The translations under genes and the position numbers were made by a program. The notes beneath the pieces are model-generated. The model worked only from the letters and a program-made list of their open reading frames with translations, searched no databases and was not told where the DNA came from. A DNA stretch of 64,000 nucleotides from assembly GCF_030700245.1 (NCBI RefSeq), contig NZ_JAUYZI010000001.1, positions 248,001 through 312,000 on the forward strand. The letters are read 5' to 3'. This DNA comes from Methylobacterium amylolyticum. GTDB lineage: Bacteria > Pseudomonadota > Alphaproteobacteria > Rhizobiales > Beijerinckiaceae. Shown here one piece after another: positions 34,707 to 47,066 of the stretch (position 1 is the first letter of the stretch; every line of letters begins with the position of its first letter).

Positions 34707-36191
34707 ATGTCGACCACCGTCCTGATCGTCGACGACGATCCCGTGCAGCGGCGCCTCACCGAGGCGGCGGTGCGCCGGTTCGGCTTCGAGGCGCGGACGG
34801 CGGAGAACGGCGCGGACGGCCTCGCCCTGCTGCGCGGCGAGGGCGCCGACGTGATGCTCCTCGACCTCGTGATGCCGGGCCTCGACGGGCTCGGCGTGCT
34901 GGGCGAGATGCGCCGCTCCGGCCTCGACACGCCGGTCATCGTCCAGACCTCCAACGGCTCGATCGACGCGGTGGTGGCCGCGATGCGGGCGGGCGCCGTC
35001 GATTTCGTGGTCAAGCCGGCGGGCGCCGAGCGCCTCCAGGTGTCGATCAAGAACGCCCTGCGCGTCGATCACTTGGAGGAAGAGGTGCGCCGCATGCGCC
35101 GCCGCGCCTCCGGGTCGCTCTCGTTCAAGGATCTCGGCTCGAAGAGCCCGGACATGGAGCGCGTGATCCGCTTGGCCGAGCGGGCGGCGAAATCGAACAT
35201 CCCGGTGCTGATCGAGGGCGAGTCCGGCGTCGGCAAGGAGGTGCTGGCCCGCGCGATCCAGGGCTCGGGCGAGCGTCGCGGCAAGCCGTTCGTCACCGTC
35301 AATTGCGGGGCGATCCCCGAGAACCTCGTGGAATCGACCCTGTTCGGCCACGAGAAGGGGGCGTTCACCGGCGCCACCGAGAAGCACGCGGGCAAGTTCG
35401 TCGAGGCCTCGGGCGGGACCCTGTTCCTCGACGAGATCGGCGAATTGCCCCTCGACGCGCAGGTGAAGCTGCTGCGCGCGCTCCAAGAGGGCGAGGTCGA
35501 TCCGGTCGGCGCCAAGCGCAGCGTGCGCGTCGACATCCGCCTCGTCTCGGCGACGAACCGCTCGCTGCTCGACCTCGTGAAGCAGGGCAAGTTCCGCGAG
35601 GACCTGTACTACCGCCTCAACGTCTTCCCGATGACCCTGCCGCCGCTGCGGGCCCGGCGCGAGGACATCCCGGACCTCGTGCGCTCGTTCTGTGCCCGGT
35701 TCTCGGCGGAGGAGGGCAAGCGGGTGCGGGCGATCAGCCCGGAGGCGATGGCGCTGCTCACCCGCTATCCCTGGCCCGGCAACGTCCGCCAACTCGAGAA
35801 CGCCCTGTTCCGGGCCGTGGTGCTCGCCGACGGCGACGAGCTGACCGTGTCCGAGTTCCCGCAGATCGCGGCGCAGGTCGAGGGCTTCGACGTGCGCATC
35901 CCCGCCGCGCCCTCCCAGGCCACGGTGCCGGCCTACGTCCCGGAGCCGGTGCGCGAGATCGTCCGCGTCGAGGTGCGCGACCCGCACGCGCTCTCGCTCG
36001 TGGTCGAGGAGACCGGGGAGATGAAGACGATGGACGGGCTGGAGGCGGAGATCATCCGCTTCGCGCTGCAATTCTATCGCGGCCGGATGTCGGAGGTGTC
36101 GCGCCGCCTCGGAATCGGCCGATCCACCCTCTACCGCAAGCTCAAGGACCTCGGCCTCGAAGGCGACGACAAGGCCGAGGACGCGGCATAG
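34707..36191 (+). CDS. Sigma-54-dependent response regulator (NtrC type)
   Basis: 494 residues in three parts. The receiver domain (1-120) has the phosphoacceptor in MLLDLVMPGLDG and the VKPAG lysine. The AAA+ sigma-54 activation domain (130-375) has Walker A EGESGVGKEV, the GAFTGA loop that contacts sigma-54, Walker B GGTLFLDEIGELPL and arginine-finger region PWPGNVRQLEN. A Fis-type helix-turn-helix ends the protein (MSEVSRRLGIGRSTLYRKLKDLG). A linker of about 70 residues, rich in Val/Pro/Glu, precedes the Fis domain. No histidine kinase gene lies nearby, so it is an orphan here and its signal is unknown. Confidence 0.94.
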   Translation: MSTTVLIVDDDPVQRRLTEAAVRRFGFEARTAENGADGLALLRGEGADVMLLDLVMPGLDGLGVLGEMRRSGLDTPVIVQTSNGSIDAVVAAMRAGAVDFVVKPAGAERLQVSIKNALRVDHLEEEVRRMRRRASGSLSFKDLGSKSPDMERVIRLAERAAKSNIPVLIEGESGVGKEVLARAIQGSGERRGKPFVTVNCGAIPENLVESTLFGHEKGAFTGATEKHAGKFVEASGGTLFLDEIGELPLDAQVKLLRALQEGEVDPVGAKRSVRVDIRLVSATNRSLLDLVKQGKFREDLYYRLNVFPMTLPPLRARREDIPDLVRSFCARFSAEEGKRVRAISPEAMALLTRYPWPGNVRQLENALFRAVVLADGDELTVSEFPQIAAQVEGFDVRIPAAPSQATVPAYVPEPVREIVRVEVRDPHALSLVVEETGEMKTMDGLEAEIIRFALQFYRGRMSEVSRRLGIGRSTLYRKLKDLGLEGDDKAEDAA

Positions 36192-36500
36192 GCCGCTTCC
36201 GGCCAAGGGGCGCCGATCGCGCGGACGGCGCGCTGCGCGCGACGTGCGCCAGCGCACCGCCCGGTTCGATGATCGAGGCGCGGCCGCGGCCAGTCTTCGC
36301 GGTTGGAGCGACGGGTTCGGACCGGTCCCTGCGGGATGAAGTCGGAGGATGTGACCCTTCGGATACTGCGTCGACCGGGCGGACCACCGAGGGTTCAGTA
36401 ACGCCGGGGATGCCGAGGAGTACGGTTGCTTAAAGCCACGCTTAACGGGATAATCCTAAGGTTCCCGCGCGACCACCACACCGCGCCGTTGGAGATGTCG
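36192..36500. other. Intergenic region upstream of the L,D-transpeptidase gene
   Basis: 309 nt after the response regulator. It probably holds the promoter of the L,D-transpeptidase gene. Two TTAA boxes with an 8-bp gap (36430-36445) resemble but do not match the CtrA spacing. No small gene or strong hairpin was found. Confidence 0.35.
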
Positions 36501-38513
36501 ATGCGCGTCCCGCGCCCCAGCCAGATCGCGCTGGCCGCCCTGATGTCGGGCGCACTGGCGCTGGGCGCCCCAGGCGCCGCGCGCGCCGCCGCCGTCCCCG
36601 ACATCGCGCCGCCGCTGCCCGCCGACGCGGCCCCGGCCGTCTCGCCGCCGGCCGCATCGGGCGATCCCCTGTCGGCGGCAGTGCCGGACTACAAGCCCCC
36701 GAGTGCCCCCGCCGAGACGCCGGCTCCGGCGCCGGTCGTCGCCGCCCCGGTCGCACCGAGCGAGCCGCTGCCCGCGGCCGTGTTCGCGCGGCTCGCCGAC
36801 ACGGCGCCCCTGCTGACGCGGCTGCCCGCGAAGGAGCGCGAGGCGATCCGCGCGGTCTACGAGGCGCGCGGCTACCGGCCCGTCTGGCTCGCCAACGGCG
36901 CCTGGACCGAGGCGGCCCGGTCGGTCTCGACCCGGCTCGGCGCGGCCGCGGAGGACGGGCTCGACGCCCGCGCCTACCCGGTGCCGACCCTGCCCGCCGG
37001 GGCCGACGACAAGGCGGCGGCGGATGCCGACCTGCGTCTGTCGGCCGCCGCCCTGCTCTACGCCCGCGACGCCCGCGGCGGCCGGGTCAACCTCGCCGCG
37101 ATCTCGCGGCTGATCACCCCGACCCTCGACCTGCCCGCCGCCGACGCGGTGCTGGGCAAGCTCGCCGAGGCGGGTGCGGGCGCCGGCGACGCGCTCCAGG
37201 CCTACAATCCCGGCACCGCCGGCTACCGCGCCTTGAAGGCCCGGCTCGCCGCCCTGCGCGGCCCGGTGCCCGGCGCGACCAAGCCGCTGCGGCTGCCGCC
37301 GGGACCGGCCCTGAAGACCGGCATGCGCGACCCGCGCGTGCCGCTGCTGCGCGCCCATTTCGGCCTGGAGGCCCGCGCGCCCGGAACGCTCGACCGCGGC
37401 CCCGGCGAGCCGGACGAATACGACGCGACGGTCGCCGCGGCGGTGGCCAAGTTCCAGCGGGAGCGCGGCCTGCCCGGCAACGGCACCCTGAACGTCCAGA
37501 CCGTGCTGGCGCTGGCCGATGCCGGCCGGCCCCGGGGCACGACCGGCAACGAGGCCGAGCTGATCGTCAACATGGAGCGCTGGCGCTGGCTGCCGGGCGA
37601 CCTCGGGCCCGACTACGTGCTCGTCAACGTGCCGGAGTTCCGCCTGCGGGTGTTCCGCGGCGGCGCCCCCCGCGACGAGGCCCGGGTGATCGTCGGCAAG
37701 ACCGAGTCGCCGACGCCGATCTTCTCCGGGATGATGGAGTACGCGGTCGTCAATCCGTCCTGGTACGTGCCGCCCTCGATCCTGAAGACGATGGCGCCGC
37801 GGCTCGCCGGCTACGGCGGCAAGACCTGGGGCGGCTACGAGGTCGTGCGTCGGGGCGGCCACGTCTCGCTGCGCCAGCCGCCGGGGGAGCGCAACGCGCT
37901 GGGCTTCATCAAGTTCATGTTCCCCAACCAGCACGCGGTCTACCTGCACGATACGCCGAACCGCTCGCTGTTCTCCGCCGGGACCCGCGCCTTCAGCCAC
38001 GGCTGCGTGCGCGTCGACGACCCGTTCCGCTTCGCCGACGCGGTGCTGCCCAACTGGACCGAGGAGCGGCTGAAGAAGCTGATCGGCAAGGGCGAGCGCA
38101 CCATCCGCCTGCCCGAGAAGCTGCCGGTCCACATCGCCTACTTCACCGCCTACGTGGACGACGGCGGCGCGCTCCGCACCGCACCGGACCTCTACGGCTA
38201 CGACGCGCCGATCCGCGCGGCCTTGGGCCTGCCGGGCGGCGGCGGCCCGGCCATCGCCCGCCTGCCGAAGGAGCCGCCGCGGCGGGTCGCCGGAACCGGG
38301 CCGACCGGCCCGGAGGCGGCCCGGCCGCACCGGGCGGCGCGCGAGGTCCGGCGCGAGCGCCCGGTCACCCAGCGCGAATCCGCCGTCCAGCGCGAGGCCA
38401 CCGCGCCGCGCCCGCTGCGCCGCGCCGCGCGCGTCGAGGCGGCGCCCGCCGAGTTCGGCGAGCCCGGCCTGTGGACGCCCGCGCCGGCACCGGTCAGCCG
38501 CTCGTACTGGTAG
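36501..38513 (+). CDS. L,D-transpeptidase family protein (YcbB-like)
   Basis: Periplasmic peptidoglycan cross-linking enzyme, 670 residues. Signal peptide (MRVPRPSQIALAALMSGALA, then ARAAA) and an Ala/Pro-rich leader; a scaffold domain with AVYEARGYRPVWLANGAW; a peptidoglycan-binding domain with VAAAVAKFQRERGLPGNGTL; then the YkuD catalytic domain with YVLVNVPEFRLRV, KFMFPNQHAVYLHDTPNRSLF and SHGCVRVDDP, catalytic Cys502. The order is that of E. coli YcbB/LdtD. A basic Arg/Pro-rich tail of about 100 residues, ending in SRSYW, is extra. I chose the second ATG (36501), 6 nt after GGAG. Followed by the DUF882 gene, also a wall enzyme. Confidence 0.92.
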   Translation: MRVPRPSQIALAALMSGALALGAPGAARAAAVPDIAPPLPADAAPAVSPPAASGDPLSAAVPDYKPPSAPAETPAPAPVVAAPVAPSEPLPAAVFARLADTAPLLTRLPAKEREAIRAVYEARGYRPVWLANGAWTEAARSVSTRLGAAAEDGLDARAYPVPTLPAGADDKAAADADLRLSAAALLYARDARGGRVNLAAISRLITPTLDLPAADAVLGKLAEAGAGAGDALQAYNPGTAGYRALKARLAALRGPVPGATKPLRLPPGPALKTGMRDPRVPLLRAHFGLEARAPGTLDRGPGEPDEYDATVAAAVAKFQRERGLPGNGTLNVQTVLALADAGRPRGTTGNEAELIVNMERWRWLPGDLGPDYVLVNVPEFRLRVFRGGAPRDEARVIVGKTESPTPIFSGMMEYAVVNPSWYVPPSILKTMAPRLAGYGGKTWGGYEVVRRGGHVSLRQPPGERNALGFIKFMFPNQHAVYLHDTPNRSLFSAGTRAFSHGCVRVDDPFRFADAVLPNWTEERLKKLIGKGERTIRLPEKLPVHIAYFTAYVDDGGALRTAPDLYGYDAPIRAALGLPGGGGPAIARLPKEPPRRVAGTGPTGPEAARPHRAAREVRRERPVTQRESAVQREATAPRPLRRAARVEAAPAEFGEPGLWTPAPAPVSRSYW

Positions 38514-38704
38514 GATCGGACGCGAGCGCCGCCGGATCCCGGCCGCACCGGGGCCCCATCGCGGGCCCCGGATCGCACGCGAACGTGATTGCCCCCGGGG
38601 TTGCGCGTGCGCTCCCGCACACACGGCACGATTTCGCCACGGTCCAGCCTTAGCCGTTCGAATCGAGGCGCTGTCGTCAGGGCGGCGCGTGGGAGAGACG
38701 GAAC

Positions 38705-40225
38705 GTGGTGTCGAGTCGTCTGCCCGCCCCGCGCTCCGACGCCCCTCCCGCCATCCGTAGCCTGCGGCGCCTGACCCTGGCCCTCGTCGGCGTGGCGGTG
38801 GCGATGGTCGCCGGCACCGCCGAGACCGAGAACGCGGTCGCCAACGGCGACACCCGCTCGCTCAGCATCTACCACACGCACACCCAGGAAAGCGCGACGG
38901 TCACCTTCAAGCGCGACGGGCGCTACGACCGCGCCGCGCTGGACCAGCTCAACTGGCTGCTGCGCGACTGGCGCCTCGACGAGCCGACCAAAATGGATCC
39001 CCGCCTGTTCGACACGGTGTGGGAGGCCTACCGGCAGGTCGGGGCCAGCCAGCCGATCCACGTCGTCTCCGCCTACCGCTCGCCGGGCACCAACGCGATG
39101 CTGCGCCGCCGCTCCAAGGCGGTGGCCGAGCACAGCCAGCACATGCTCGGCAAGGCGATGGATTTCTACCTGCCGGACGTGTCGATCGACCGGATCCGCG
39201 AGGTCGGGTTCCGGATGTCCCGCGGCGGCGTCGGCTGGTATCCGCACGCCGGCAACCCGTTCATCCACCTCGATGTCGGCTCGGTCCGCTCCTGGCCGCG
39301 GATGAGCCCCGACCAGCTCGCCCGCGTGTTCCCGGACGGCCGGACCGTCCACCTGTCGACCGCCGGCCCGATGGCCCGCTACGAGGAGGCCAAGGCCGAG
39401 ATCCTGGCCCGCGGCGGGACGGTCGCCGGCATCACCACCCAGGTCGCGAGCGGCGAGGACGAGGACGGGCCGGGCCTGTTCTCGTTCCTGGCCAACCTGT
39501 TCAGCAGCCGCTCCACCCCGACCCCGGCACCCGCGCCGGTCGCCGTGGCCAAGCGCGGCCGCCCCGCCGCGGTCGCGGTGGCGAGCGCCGATCCGCAGGA
39601 CATGACCGGCGCCCGGGCCGCCCTGGCCTACGCGGCACCGTCCGGTGAGAACGCCCTGCTGCGGCAGGCGGAGAAGGCCCCGGTCGCCGCGCCCCGCCCC
39701 GACGCCCGCGCCCTGCTCACCGGCGAGGCCGCACCGCCTGCCGAAGCGGCAGCGCAGCCCGCGGTCGAGGCACCGCTGCCGCCGCGCCGGCCGACCGAGT
39801 TCGCCGCGCTCGCGCTCGCCGCGGCCTCCGCGCCGGTCACCGCGCCGATGGCGGCGCCGCTGCCGCCGCCGCGCCCGGTCCGGCTCGCCCTGCTCGACCC
39901 CGGCATGGCCAACCTCGCCCCGGCCGCCGCGCCGGCGATCCCGCCCGTTCTGCGCGGATCCCTGATCGCCCCCGATGCCGACGACAGGGCGCAGTTGCGC
40001 GCCCTGTTCGCGTCCGTCGGCGCCGGACCGAATGCCGCTCCCGCGAGTCGCGCCGCGCCGGTCCGAGTCACCGCGACGCAGGTGCGCGACGGGGCGCCCG
40101 ACGCCGTGGTGGCCGCCGCGCCCGGCCCGCTCGCGACGCGCTTCAAGACCCGCAGCCCGGGCGACGACCTCGCCGCCTCCCGGTTCACCGGCTCGGCGAC
40201 CCGGCCGGTTCCGGGAGCGCGGTAG
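38705..40225 (+). CDS. DUF882 (YcbK-like M15-type) murein peptidase-like protein with long C-terminal tail
   Basis: 506 residues. A hydrophobic N-terminal segment (LTLALVGVAVAMVAGTAE) targets it to the envelope. Residues 50-205 form a DUF882/peptidase M15-like domain: LSIYHTHTQESATVTFKRDG, VVSAYRSPGTNAMLRR, SQHMLGKAMDFYLPDVSIDRIR and the zinc-ligand-like GWYPHAGNPFIHLDVG. From about 250 on it is a low-complexity Ala/Pro-rich tail with PLPPRRP and PLPPPRP repeats. Starts at one of two tandem GTG codons. It is next to the L,D-transpeptidase, and the two probably act together in wall remodelling. Confidence 0.85.
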   Translation: MVSSRLPAPRSDAPPAIRSLRRLTLALVGVAVAMVAGTAETENAVANGDTRSLSIYHTHTQESATVTFKRDGRYDRAALDQLNWLLRDWRLDEPTKMDPRLFDTVWEAYRQVGASQPIHVVSAYRSPGTNAMLRRRSKAVAEHSQHMLGKAMDFYLPDVSIDRIREVGFRMSRGGVGWYPHAGNPFIHLDVGSVRSWPRMSPDQLARVFPDGRTVHLSTAGPMARYEEAKAEILARGGTVAGITTQVASGEDEDGPGLFSFLANLFSSRSTPTPAPAPVAVAKRGRPAAVAVASADPQDMTGARAALAYAAPSGENALLRQAEKAPVAAPRPDARALLTGEAAPPAEAAAQPAVEAPLPPRRPTEFAALALAAASAPVTAPMAAPLPPPRPVRLALLDPGMANLAPAAAPAIPPVLRGSLIAPDADDRAQLRALFASVGAGPNAAPASRAAPVRVTATQVRDGAPDAVVAAAPGPLATRFKTRSPGDDLAASRFTGSATRPVPGAR

Positions 40226-40318
40226 GCGGCATTCCCCCGCGGCCTCGGACGGGCCGGCCGCCGCGGGAATCGCGGTCGCCGCGCGTCGCGGGACGGGGAT
40301 GGATCCGACGTCTGCGGA

Positions 40319-40573
40319 TCAGCGCAGCGGCTTCGACAGGTTCACCGCGAGGGCACCCACCAAGGTCGGGACGTAGCCCTCGTTCCGGGTGTCGGAGATC
40401 CGCTCCGCCTCGGTGCCGCTGTTGGCCGCGACCGACATCATCAGCAGGATCGCCGTCACCGCGGCGCCGGCCGCTCCCACCAGGGCGAGATACGCGCGCA
40501 CGGCGGCGCGCGGGAACGGCACGGCGGCCGAGGTCTCGCCGAGATACAGCGGTGAGGAGCTGGGGTCGATCAT
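40319..40573 (-). CDS. Small single-pass membrane protein of unknown function
   Basis: 84 residues, not recognised. A polar, partly Pro/Ser-rich N-terminus of about 24 residues, one hydrophobic helix (AYLALVGAAGAAVTAILLMMSVAA), then a short polar C-terminus with GYVPTLVGALAVNLSKPLR. It lies between the DUF882 gene and ppdK with 93- and 180-nt flanks. Reasonable codon use and the single clean helix favour a real gene. Confidence 0.55.
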   Translation of the reverse strand: MIDPSSSPLYLGETSAAVPFPRAAVRAYLALVGAAGAAVTAILLMMSVAANSGTEAERISDTRNEGYVPTLVGALAVNLSKPLR

Positions 40574-40753
40574 GGCGGGCGGTTCTCGCGGGAGACGTCA
40601 GGCCCGGCCGGTCCGGGCAGGCGTCCACGCCTGCCCTCCGCCTCTAGCATTCAACGTGCCCATAAGGCCGAGGTTCATCCTGGCCGGAGCGATTTTTCAA
40701 GAGGATTCTGCGGGCGCGGTTGACGCGGGACGCGTCCTGAACCGCGCCGTGCC

Positions 40754-43450
<2,697 letters not shown>

Positions 43451-43618
43451 GTCGATCCGTCCGATCTGAGGTCCCGGCATCCCGGGCCAATCGCGGCGGG
43501 TTGAACCATCCCGCAGCGCAACGCAAGCCGAACGTGGCCGGGGAGCGCGGACGCCCGCGCGCTCAGGCCGGCGCGCGCATTGATCTCAGCCGCGGCGCCG
43601 GCATCGGACCGGGCGGCA

Positions 43619-43768
43619 TCAGAGTCCGCGGAACAGCCCGAGCCCCAGCACGCCGACGACGATCAGGTAGATCGCGACGATGTAGTTCAGCAGCCGCGGC
43701 ATGATCAGGATCAGGACGCCGGCGAGGATCGCGATGATGGGCTGAAGGTGCGCGATGGTGATCGTCAT
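43619..43768 (-). CDS. Small hydrophobic DUF3096-like membrane protein
   Basis: 49 residues, preceded by GGGAGGCGACC, a strong ribosome binding site. Sequence reads MTITIAHLQPIIAILAGVLI, continuing into LIMPRLLNYIVAIYLIVVG and ending in GLGLFRGL: two hydrophobic helices with a PRLLNYIVAIYLI signature that I associate with the DUF3096 family. Function unknown. It lies between ppdK and pufC, on the same strand as both, and is shorter than usual gene-finding thresholds. Confidence 0.75.
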   Translation of the reverse strand: MTITIAHLQPIIAILAGVLILIMPRLLNYIVAIYLIVVGVLGLGLFRGL

Positions 43769-43876
43769 GGTCGCCTCCCGGCCGAGCTGGGCCGCACCGC
43801 GATGACGCGGGAGGCGCCGGCCGGTTCCGCGTTCGCCGCCACCGGCCGCCGGTCGCCCGGCGGCCGGTCCGATCCC

Positions 43877-44992
43877 TCACCGGACGGGCGTCGGCTGCGG
43901 GTTCGGCTTGTCGGTTCCGGGGATCGGGCTCTTCGCTTCCCCGGTCGGAAGGTTGATCGCCACCGTCGGCTTGGCGAGCGACGGGTAGGGCCCGATCACG
44001 TTGGCGCCGTTGAGCGGCTTGTTCGCGCCGTTGTGGCAGGTCGCGCAACTGACCTTCGGCGCGTCGCCCGTCGGTCCGAGCCGGACCTGCGGGAAGACCG
44101 AGGTCAGCGGCGTCATGTAGTCCTGGTTCACGTCGCGGACCATCTGGACGCCGTACCACGCGTGCACGCGGTTCGGGGTGCTCGTGTCCCACTGCGCGAT
44201 CGAGCGGGTGTTGTGGCAGAAGGTGCAGTTCACGCCGAGCGCCTGAGACATGGTGATCATGATCGCGAAGGTCTTCTCGGCGTCCTGGATCGGCTTGCCC
44301 TTCGACTCCGGCAGCGCCGTGGTGGCGTTCACCCGCACCACCGATTCCGGCGTGTCCTTGCGCGCGTAGTAATCGTCGAACACACCGTAGGGCAGCGAGG
44401 TCAGCCCGACATTGGCCGAGGCGAGGTTCTGGCCGTTGTTGCGCGGGATGAACCGGCCGGCCTCGGGCGGAGGCGTATCGAACCAGATGTTGGCCGGCAC
44501 CGGGTTGCCGCGGTGGCAGGTGTAGCAGGTCACGCCGGCCTCGTGGACGTGCTTGTCCTTCCAGGTGCTGTTGATGTGCTGGGTCATCTGGAGCATGCGC
44601 CGGGCGACGCGCTTCTGGTAGAGTTCGTCCGAGGCCATGTTCTCGGTGCTGTGGCAGTAGGTGCAGCCCTGCTGCGGCGAGACCCACTCGGTGATCGAGA
44701 CCATCAGCCGGTTGAACTGCTCGGCCGAGAGATCGCCCAGCACCTGGACGTTCTCGTAGACCTCCGAGGCCTTCTGGCCGCCGTCCTCGGCCGGGTCGGC
44801 AGGGGCCGGGGCGACGTTGGCCGCGGACAGTTCCGCATTGCCGGCGCGGGTGCGGATCAGGTCCATGCCCGTGCCGCGGAAGCCGGTCTGCTCGTTGGCC
44901 ATCGGCGGGTGGGTCCAGCCGGCCCCGCCGAACATCGCGATGGTGAGGAACAGGGCGATGACGGCGCCCCCGACCGCCAGAACGGTTCTCAT
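43877..44992 (-). CDS. pufC: Photosynthetic reaction centre tetraheme cytochrome c subunit
   Basis: Periplasmic cytochrome that re-reduces the special-pair bacteriochlorophyll after photo-oxidation. 371 residues with an N-terminal hydrophobic segment (VLAVGGAVIALFLTIAMFGG) acting as a signal/anchor; there is no lipobox Cys in that segment. Four heme c sites are present: CTYCH, CYTCH, CTFCH and CATCH, with Met residues in adjacent helices (MTQHI, ITMSQAL, GVQMV) as the likely sixth ligands. It follows pufM by 10 nt and ends the superoperon, as in other purple bacteria with bound cytochrome. Confidence 0.97.
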   Translation of the reverse strand: MRTVLAVGGAVIALFLTIAMFGGAGWTHPPMANEQTGFRGTGMDLIRTRAGNAELSAANVAPAPADPAEDGGQKASEVYENVQVLGDLSAEQFNRLMVSITEWVSPQQGCTYCHSTENMASDELYQKRVARRMLQMTQHINSTWKDKHVHEAGVTCYTCHRGNPVPANIWFDTPPPEAGRFIPRNNGQNLASANVGLTSLPYGVFDDYYARKDTPESVVRVNATTALPESKGKPIQDAEKTFAIMITMSQALGVNCTFCHNTRSIAQWDTSTPNRVHAWYGVQMVRDVNQDYMTPLTSVFPQVRLGPTGDAPKVSCATCHNGANKPLNGANVIGPYPSLAKPTVAINLPTGEAKSPIPGTDKPNPQPTPVR

Positions 44993-45002
44993 GACGGTCT
45001 CC

Positions 45003-45980
45003 TCACGGCTTCATCGGCGCGAGATGGGCGGGGTCCGTGATCGGGCCGAAGACCTGCGGATAGGCGGGAGCGACCCCATGCTTGACCGCCCAGAGATACC
45101 AGTTGTCCACCACCGTGCCGGTGAGCAGGATGCCGATGCCGCCGGTGAGCGTGGTGAGGACCGCGAACCACCACGCCCAGCGGTGGATCGACTCCATCGT
45201 GGCGTTGAAGCCCATCGTCCAGCGCCAGAACAGGGCGGCGCGCTCGGTGGCGGTGCCGCGGTCGACGATCTGGTCGATCTCGCGCTCGGCGCCGTAGCGC
45301 GAGCAGGCCAGGATCGTGCCCCCGTGCATCGCGAACAGCAGCGTCGACCCGTACAGGAACGTGATCGAGAGCATGTGGAACGGGTTGTAGAACAGGTTGC
45401 CGTAGCGCAGCGAGAACGCCGCGGTCCAGTCGAGGTGCGGGAAGATGCCGAAGGGCACCGCCTCCGACCACGAGCCCATCAGGATCGGCCGGATGAAGCC
45501 GAGCACGAGATAGAGCCAGATCGCCGAGGCGAAGGCCCACGGCACGTGGGTGCCGAGACCGAGCGCCCGCGCCCGCTTGTAGAGGTGGACCCACCACAGG
45601 AGGATCGAGGTGGTCAGGAAGAAGCCGGCGATCAGCCACCAGCCGCCCTCGGCGAGCGGCGGCAGGACCCTCAGCCCGTACTTCGGCAGGGGCGGTTCGA
45701 GGGCGAGCCACGGGAGCTGACGCACGAACTGGACCGGGTCCCAGTTCACCGAGGCCCACATGTTGAGCCCGATGATCTCGAAGGCGATCAGCCCGCAGAC
45801 GATCGACAGGGCCGCGATGTAGTTGATGTAGATCGGCCCGACCTGGCTGTTGCCGATGATGCCGAACAGGTAGCTGTTGAACGGCTTGCCGACGCGGGCG
45901 TCGACAGCCACCGGGATACCGTGCTCCGGCTCCAGCGGTCTCACCTGCACTTGCGTGAAGAGGTTCTGGTAGTAGGCCAT
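45003..45980 (-). CDS. pufM: Photosynthetic reaction centre subunit M
   Basis: M subunit of the type II reaction centre, binding half of the cofactors and the primary quinone. 325 residues, five transmembrane helices. Characteristic segments: [43 protein letters not shown] [15 protein letters not shown] with the special-pair His, [14 protein letters not shown] with an iron-ligand His, and [20 protein letters not shown] with another iron ligand. The preceding pufL is 83 nt upstream; pufC follows. Confidence 0.97.
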   Translation of the reverse strand: MAYYQNLFTQVQVRPLEPEHGIPVAVDARVGKPFNSYLFGIIGNSQVGPIYINYIAALSIVCGLIAFEIIGLNMWASVNWDPVQFVRQLPWLALEPPLPKYGLRVLPPLAEGGWWLIAGFFLTTSILLWWVHLYKRARALGLGTHVPWAFASAIWLYLVLGFIRPILMGSWSEAVPFGIFPHLDWTAAFSLRYGNLFYNPFHMLSITFLYGSTLLFAMHGGTILACSRYGAEREIDQIVDRGTATERAALFWRWTMGFNATMESIHRWAWWFAVLTTLTGGIGILLTGTVVDNWYLWAVKHGVAPAYPQVFGPITDPAHLAPMKP

Positions 45981-46063
45981 CGCCCGTCTCCGTGAGCCGC
46001 GGCCGTCGTCGCCGGGCTCGATGCCTCAGACCTGTCTCCCGCCCGCTCCCGCGGGCCCGTCGC

Positions 46064-46888
46064 TCAGCGCCAGACCGGCAGGTTGAGCCACCAGCCCCAC
46101 CATTCCGGCCAGCCCTGGGTCCAGAACGGGCCGCTGATCACGATGCAGACCGCGCTCCAGAAGCCGGCCGACAGGGCCAGGAACAGACCCAGCCGGTGAA
46201 CGCCGAGCGTGCCGATCGAGTAGCCGATCGTGTCGCGGAAGAAGGTGTCCTCGTGCTCCGGCGTCTTGACGATCTCGCCCTTCTTCGGATTGGTCGAGGA
46301 CAGGATCAGGCCGCCGTGCATGGCCAGCGCCAGCGTCGTCGTGAAGAAGAACGTCACGGCGAGCATGTGAGCCGGGTTATAGTGGAAGTGGAGATACTGG
46401 TATCCGGTGTTGGACACCCAATCGAGATGGCTGAGGATGCCGTAGGGGAAGCCGTAGCCCCAGGCGCCCATCAGCAGCGGGCGGATCACCACGAGCGTGA
46501 AGTAGGCGAAGATCGCCATCCCGAAGGCGGCCGGCACGTGGTAGCCGATGCCGAGCTTGCGGCAGATCTCGACCTCGCGCAGCGCCCAAGAGACGAAGGC
46601 TCCGAGCGCGCACATGGTGATGATCTGCCACAGCCCACCCTCCTTGAGCGGTGCGAGCTTGAGGCCGTAGCTGACGTCTGGCGGCGCGATGTTGATCTGC
46701 CAGATGTTCCACGTCGGCCCGATCGCCGCGCCGTAGATCACCAGCGCCGTGCCGAGCACGGCGAAGAACATGCCGACGACGCCGAAGAAGCCGACGAAGA
46801 ACGGACCCACCCAGAAATCGAACAGGTCGCCGCCGAGCAGCGTGCCGCCGCGGACCCTGTACTTGCGCTCGAAGCTCAGCATCGCCAC
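46064..46888 (-). CDS. pufL: Photosynthetic reaction centre subunit L
   Basis: L subunit of the reaction centre, 274 residues, five transmembrane helices. Starts at the GTG at 46888 ([17 protein letters not shown]), which matches the conserved N-terminus of PufL; an ATG 6 nt on is the alternative. Key segments: [43 protein letters not shown], with the special-pair and iron His residues, and [23 protein letters not shown]. It is separated from pufA by a 178-nt gap holding two hairpins. Confidence 0.97.
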   Translation of the reverse strand: MAMLSFERKYRVRGGTLLGGDLFDFWVGPFFVGFFGVVGMFFAVLGTALVIYGAAIGPTWNIWQINIAPPDVSYGLKLAPLKEGGLWQIITMCALGAFVSWALREVEICRKLGIGYHVPAAFGMAIFAYFTLVVIRPLLMGAWGYGFPYGILSHLDWVSNTGYQYLHFHYNPAHMLAVTFFFTTTLALAMHGGLILSSTNPKKGEIVKTPEHEDTFFRDTIGYSIGTLGVHRLGLFLALSAGFWSAVCIVISGPFWTQGWPEWWGWWLNLPVWR

Positions 46889-46971
46889 GGCGTCGGCCCT
46901 CCCCTTCACGCGCACGGAACCGCACCCGATCCGATCGGGCGGCGTCGTCCGGGATTTCTCGTTCGAACATG

Positions 46972-47006
46972 CGTCTCGCCGGACCGGCATCCGCGCCGGC
47001 GAGACG
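46972..47006 (-). promoter_or_regulatory. Intercistronic hairpin 2 between pufA and pufL
   Basis: Perfect 11-bp stem CGTCTCGCCGG/CCGGCGAGACG with a 13-nt loop. With the 47026-47051 hairpin it would protect the 3' end of the pufBA segment from 3' exonucleases after processing, as described for Rhodobacter puf mRNA, and so raise LH1 over reaction-centre synthesis. Confidence 0.75.
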
Positions 47007-47025
47007 GGCCGTCGTCGGACCGGGT

Positions 47026-47051
47026 GATCGCGGCGGTCGCGCGCCGCGATC
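47026..47051 (-). promoter_or_regulatory. Intercistronic hairpin 1 between pufA and pufL
   Basis: Perfect 10-bp stem GATCGCGGCG/CGCCGCGATC with a 6-nt loop, 16 nt past the pufA stop. No T tract follows, which argues for an RNA-stability element or partial attenuator rather than a full terminator. Confidence 0.75.
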
Positions 47052-47066
47052 CCCGGCACCGCCCCG

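Noticed and set aside
36430..36445. Two TTAA boxes resembling a CtrA binding site upstream of the L,D-transpeptidase gene
   Set aside because: The gap is 8 bp, while the CtrA consensus needs 7, and the boxes are not placed relative to any promoter I can identify.
40620..40753. Inverted repeat GCGCGGTT/AACCGCGC downstream of ppdK as a terminator
   Set aside because: The loop is long (about 18 nt) and there is no T tract, so it is not a convincing terminator.
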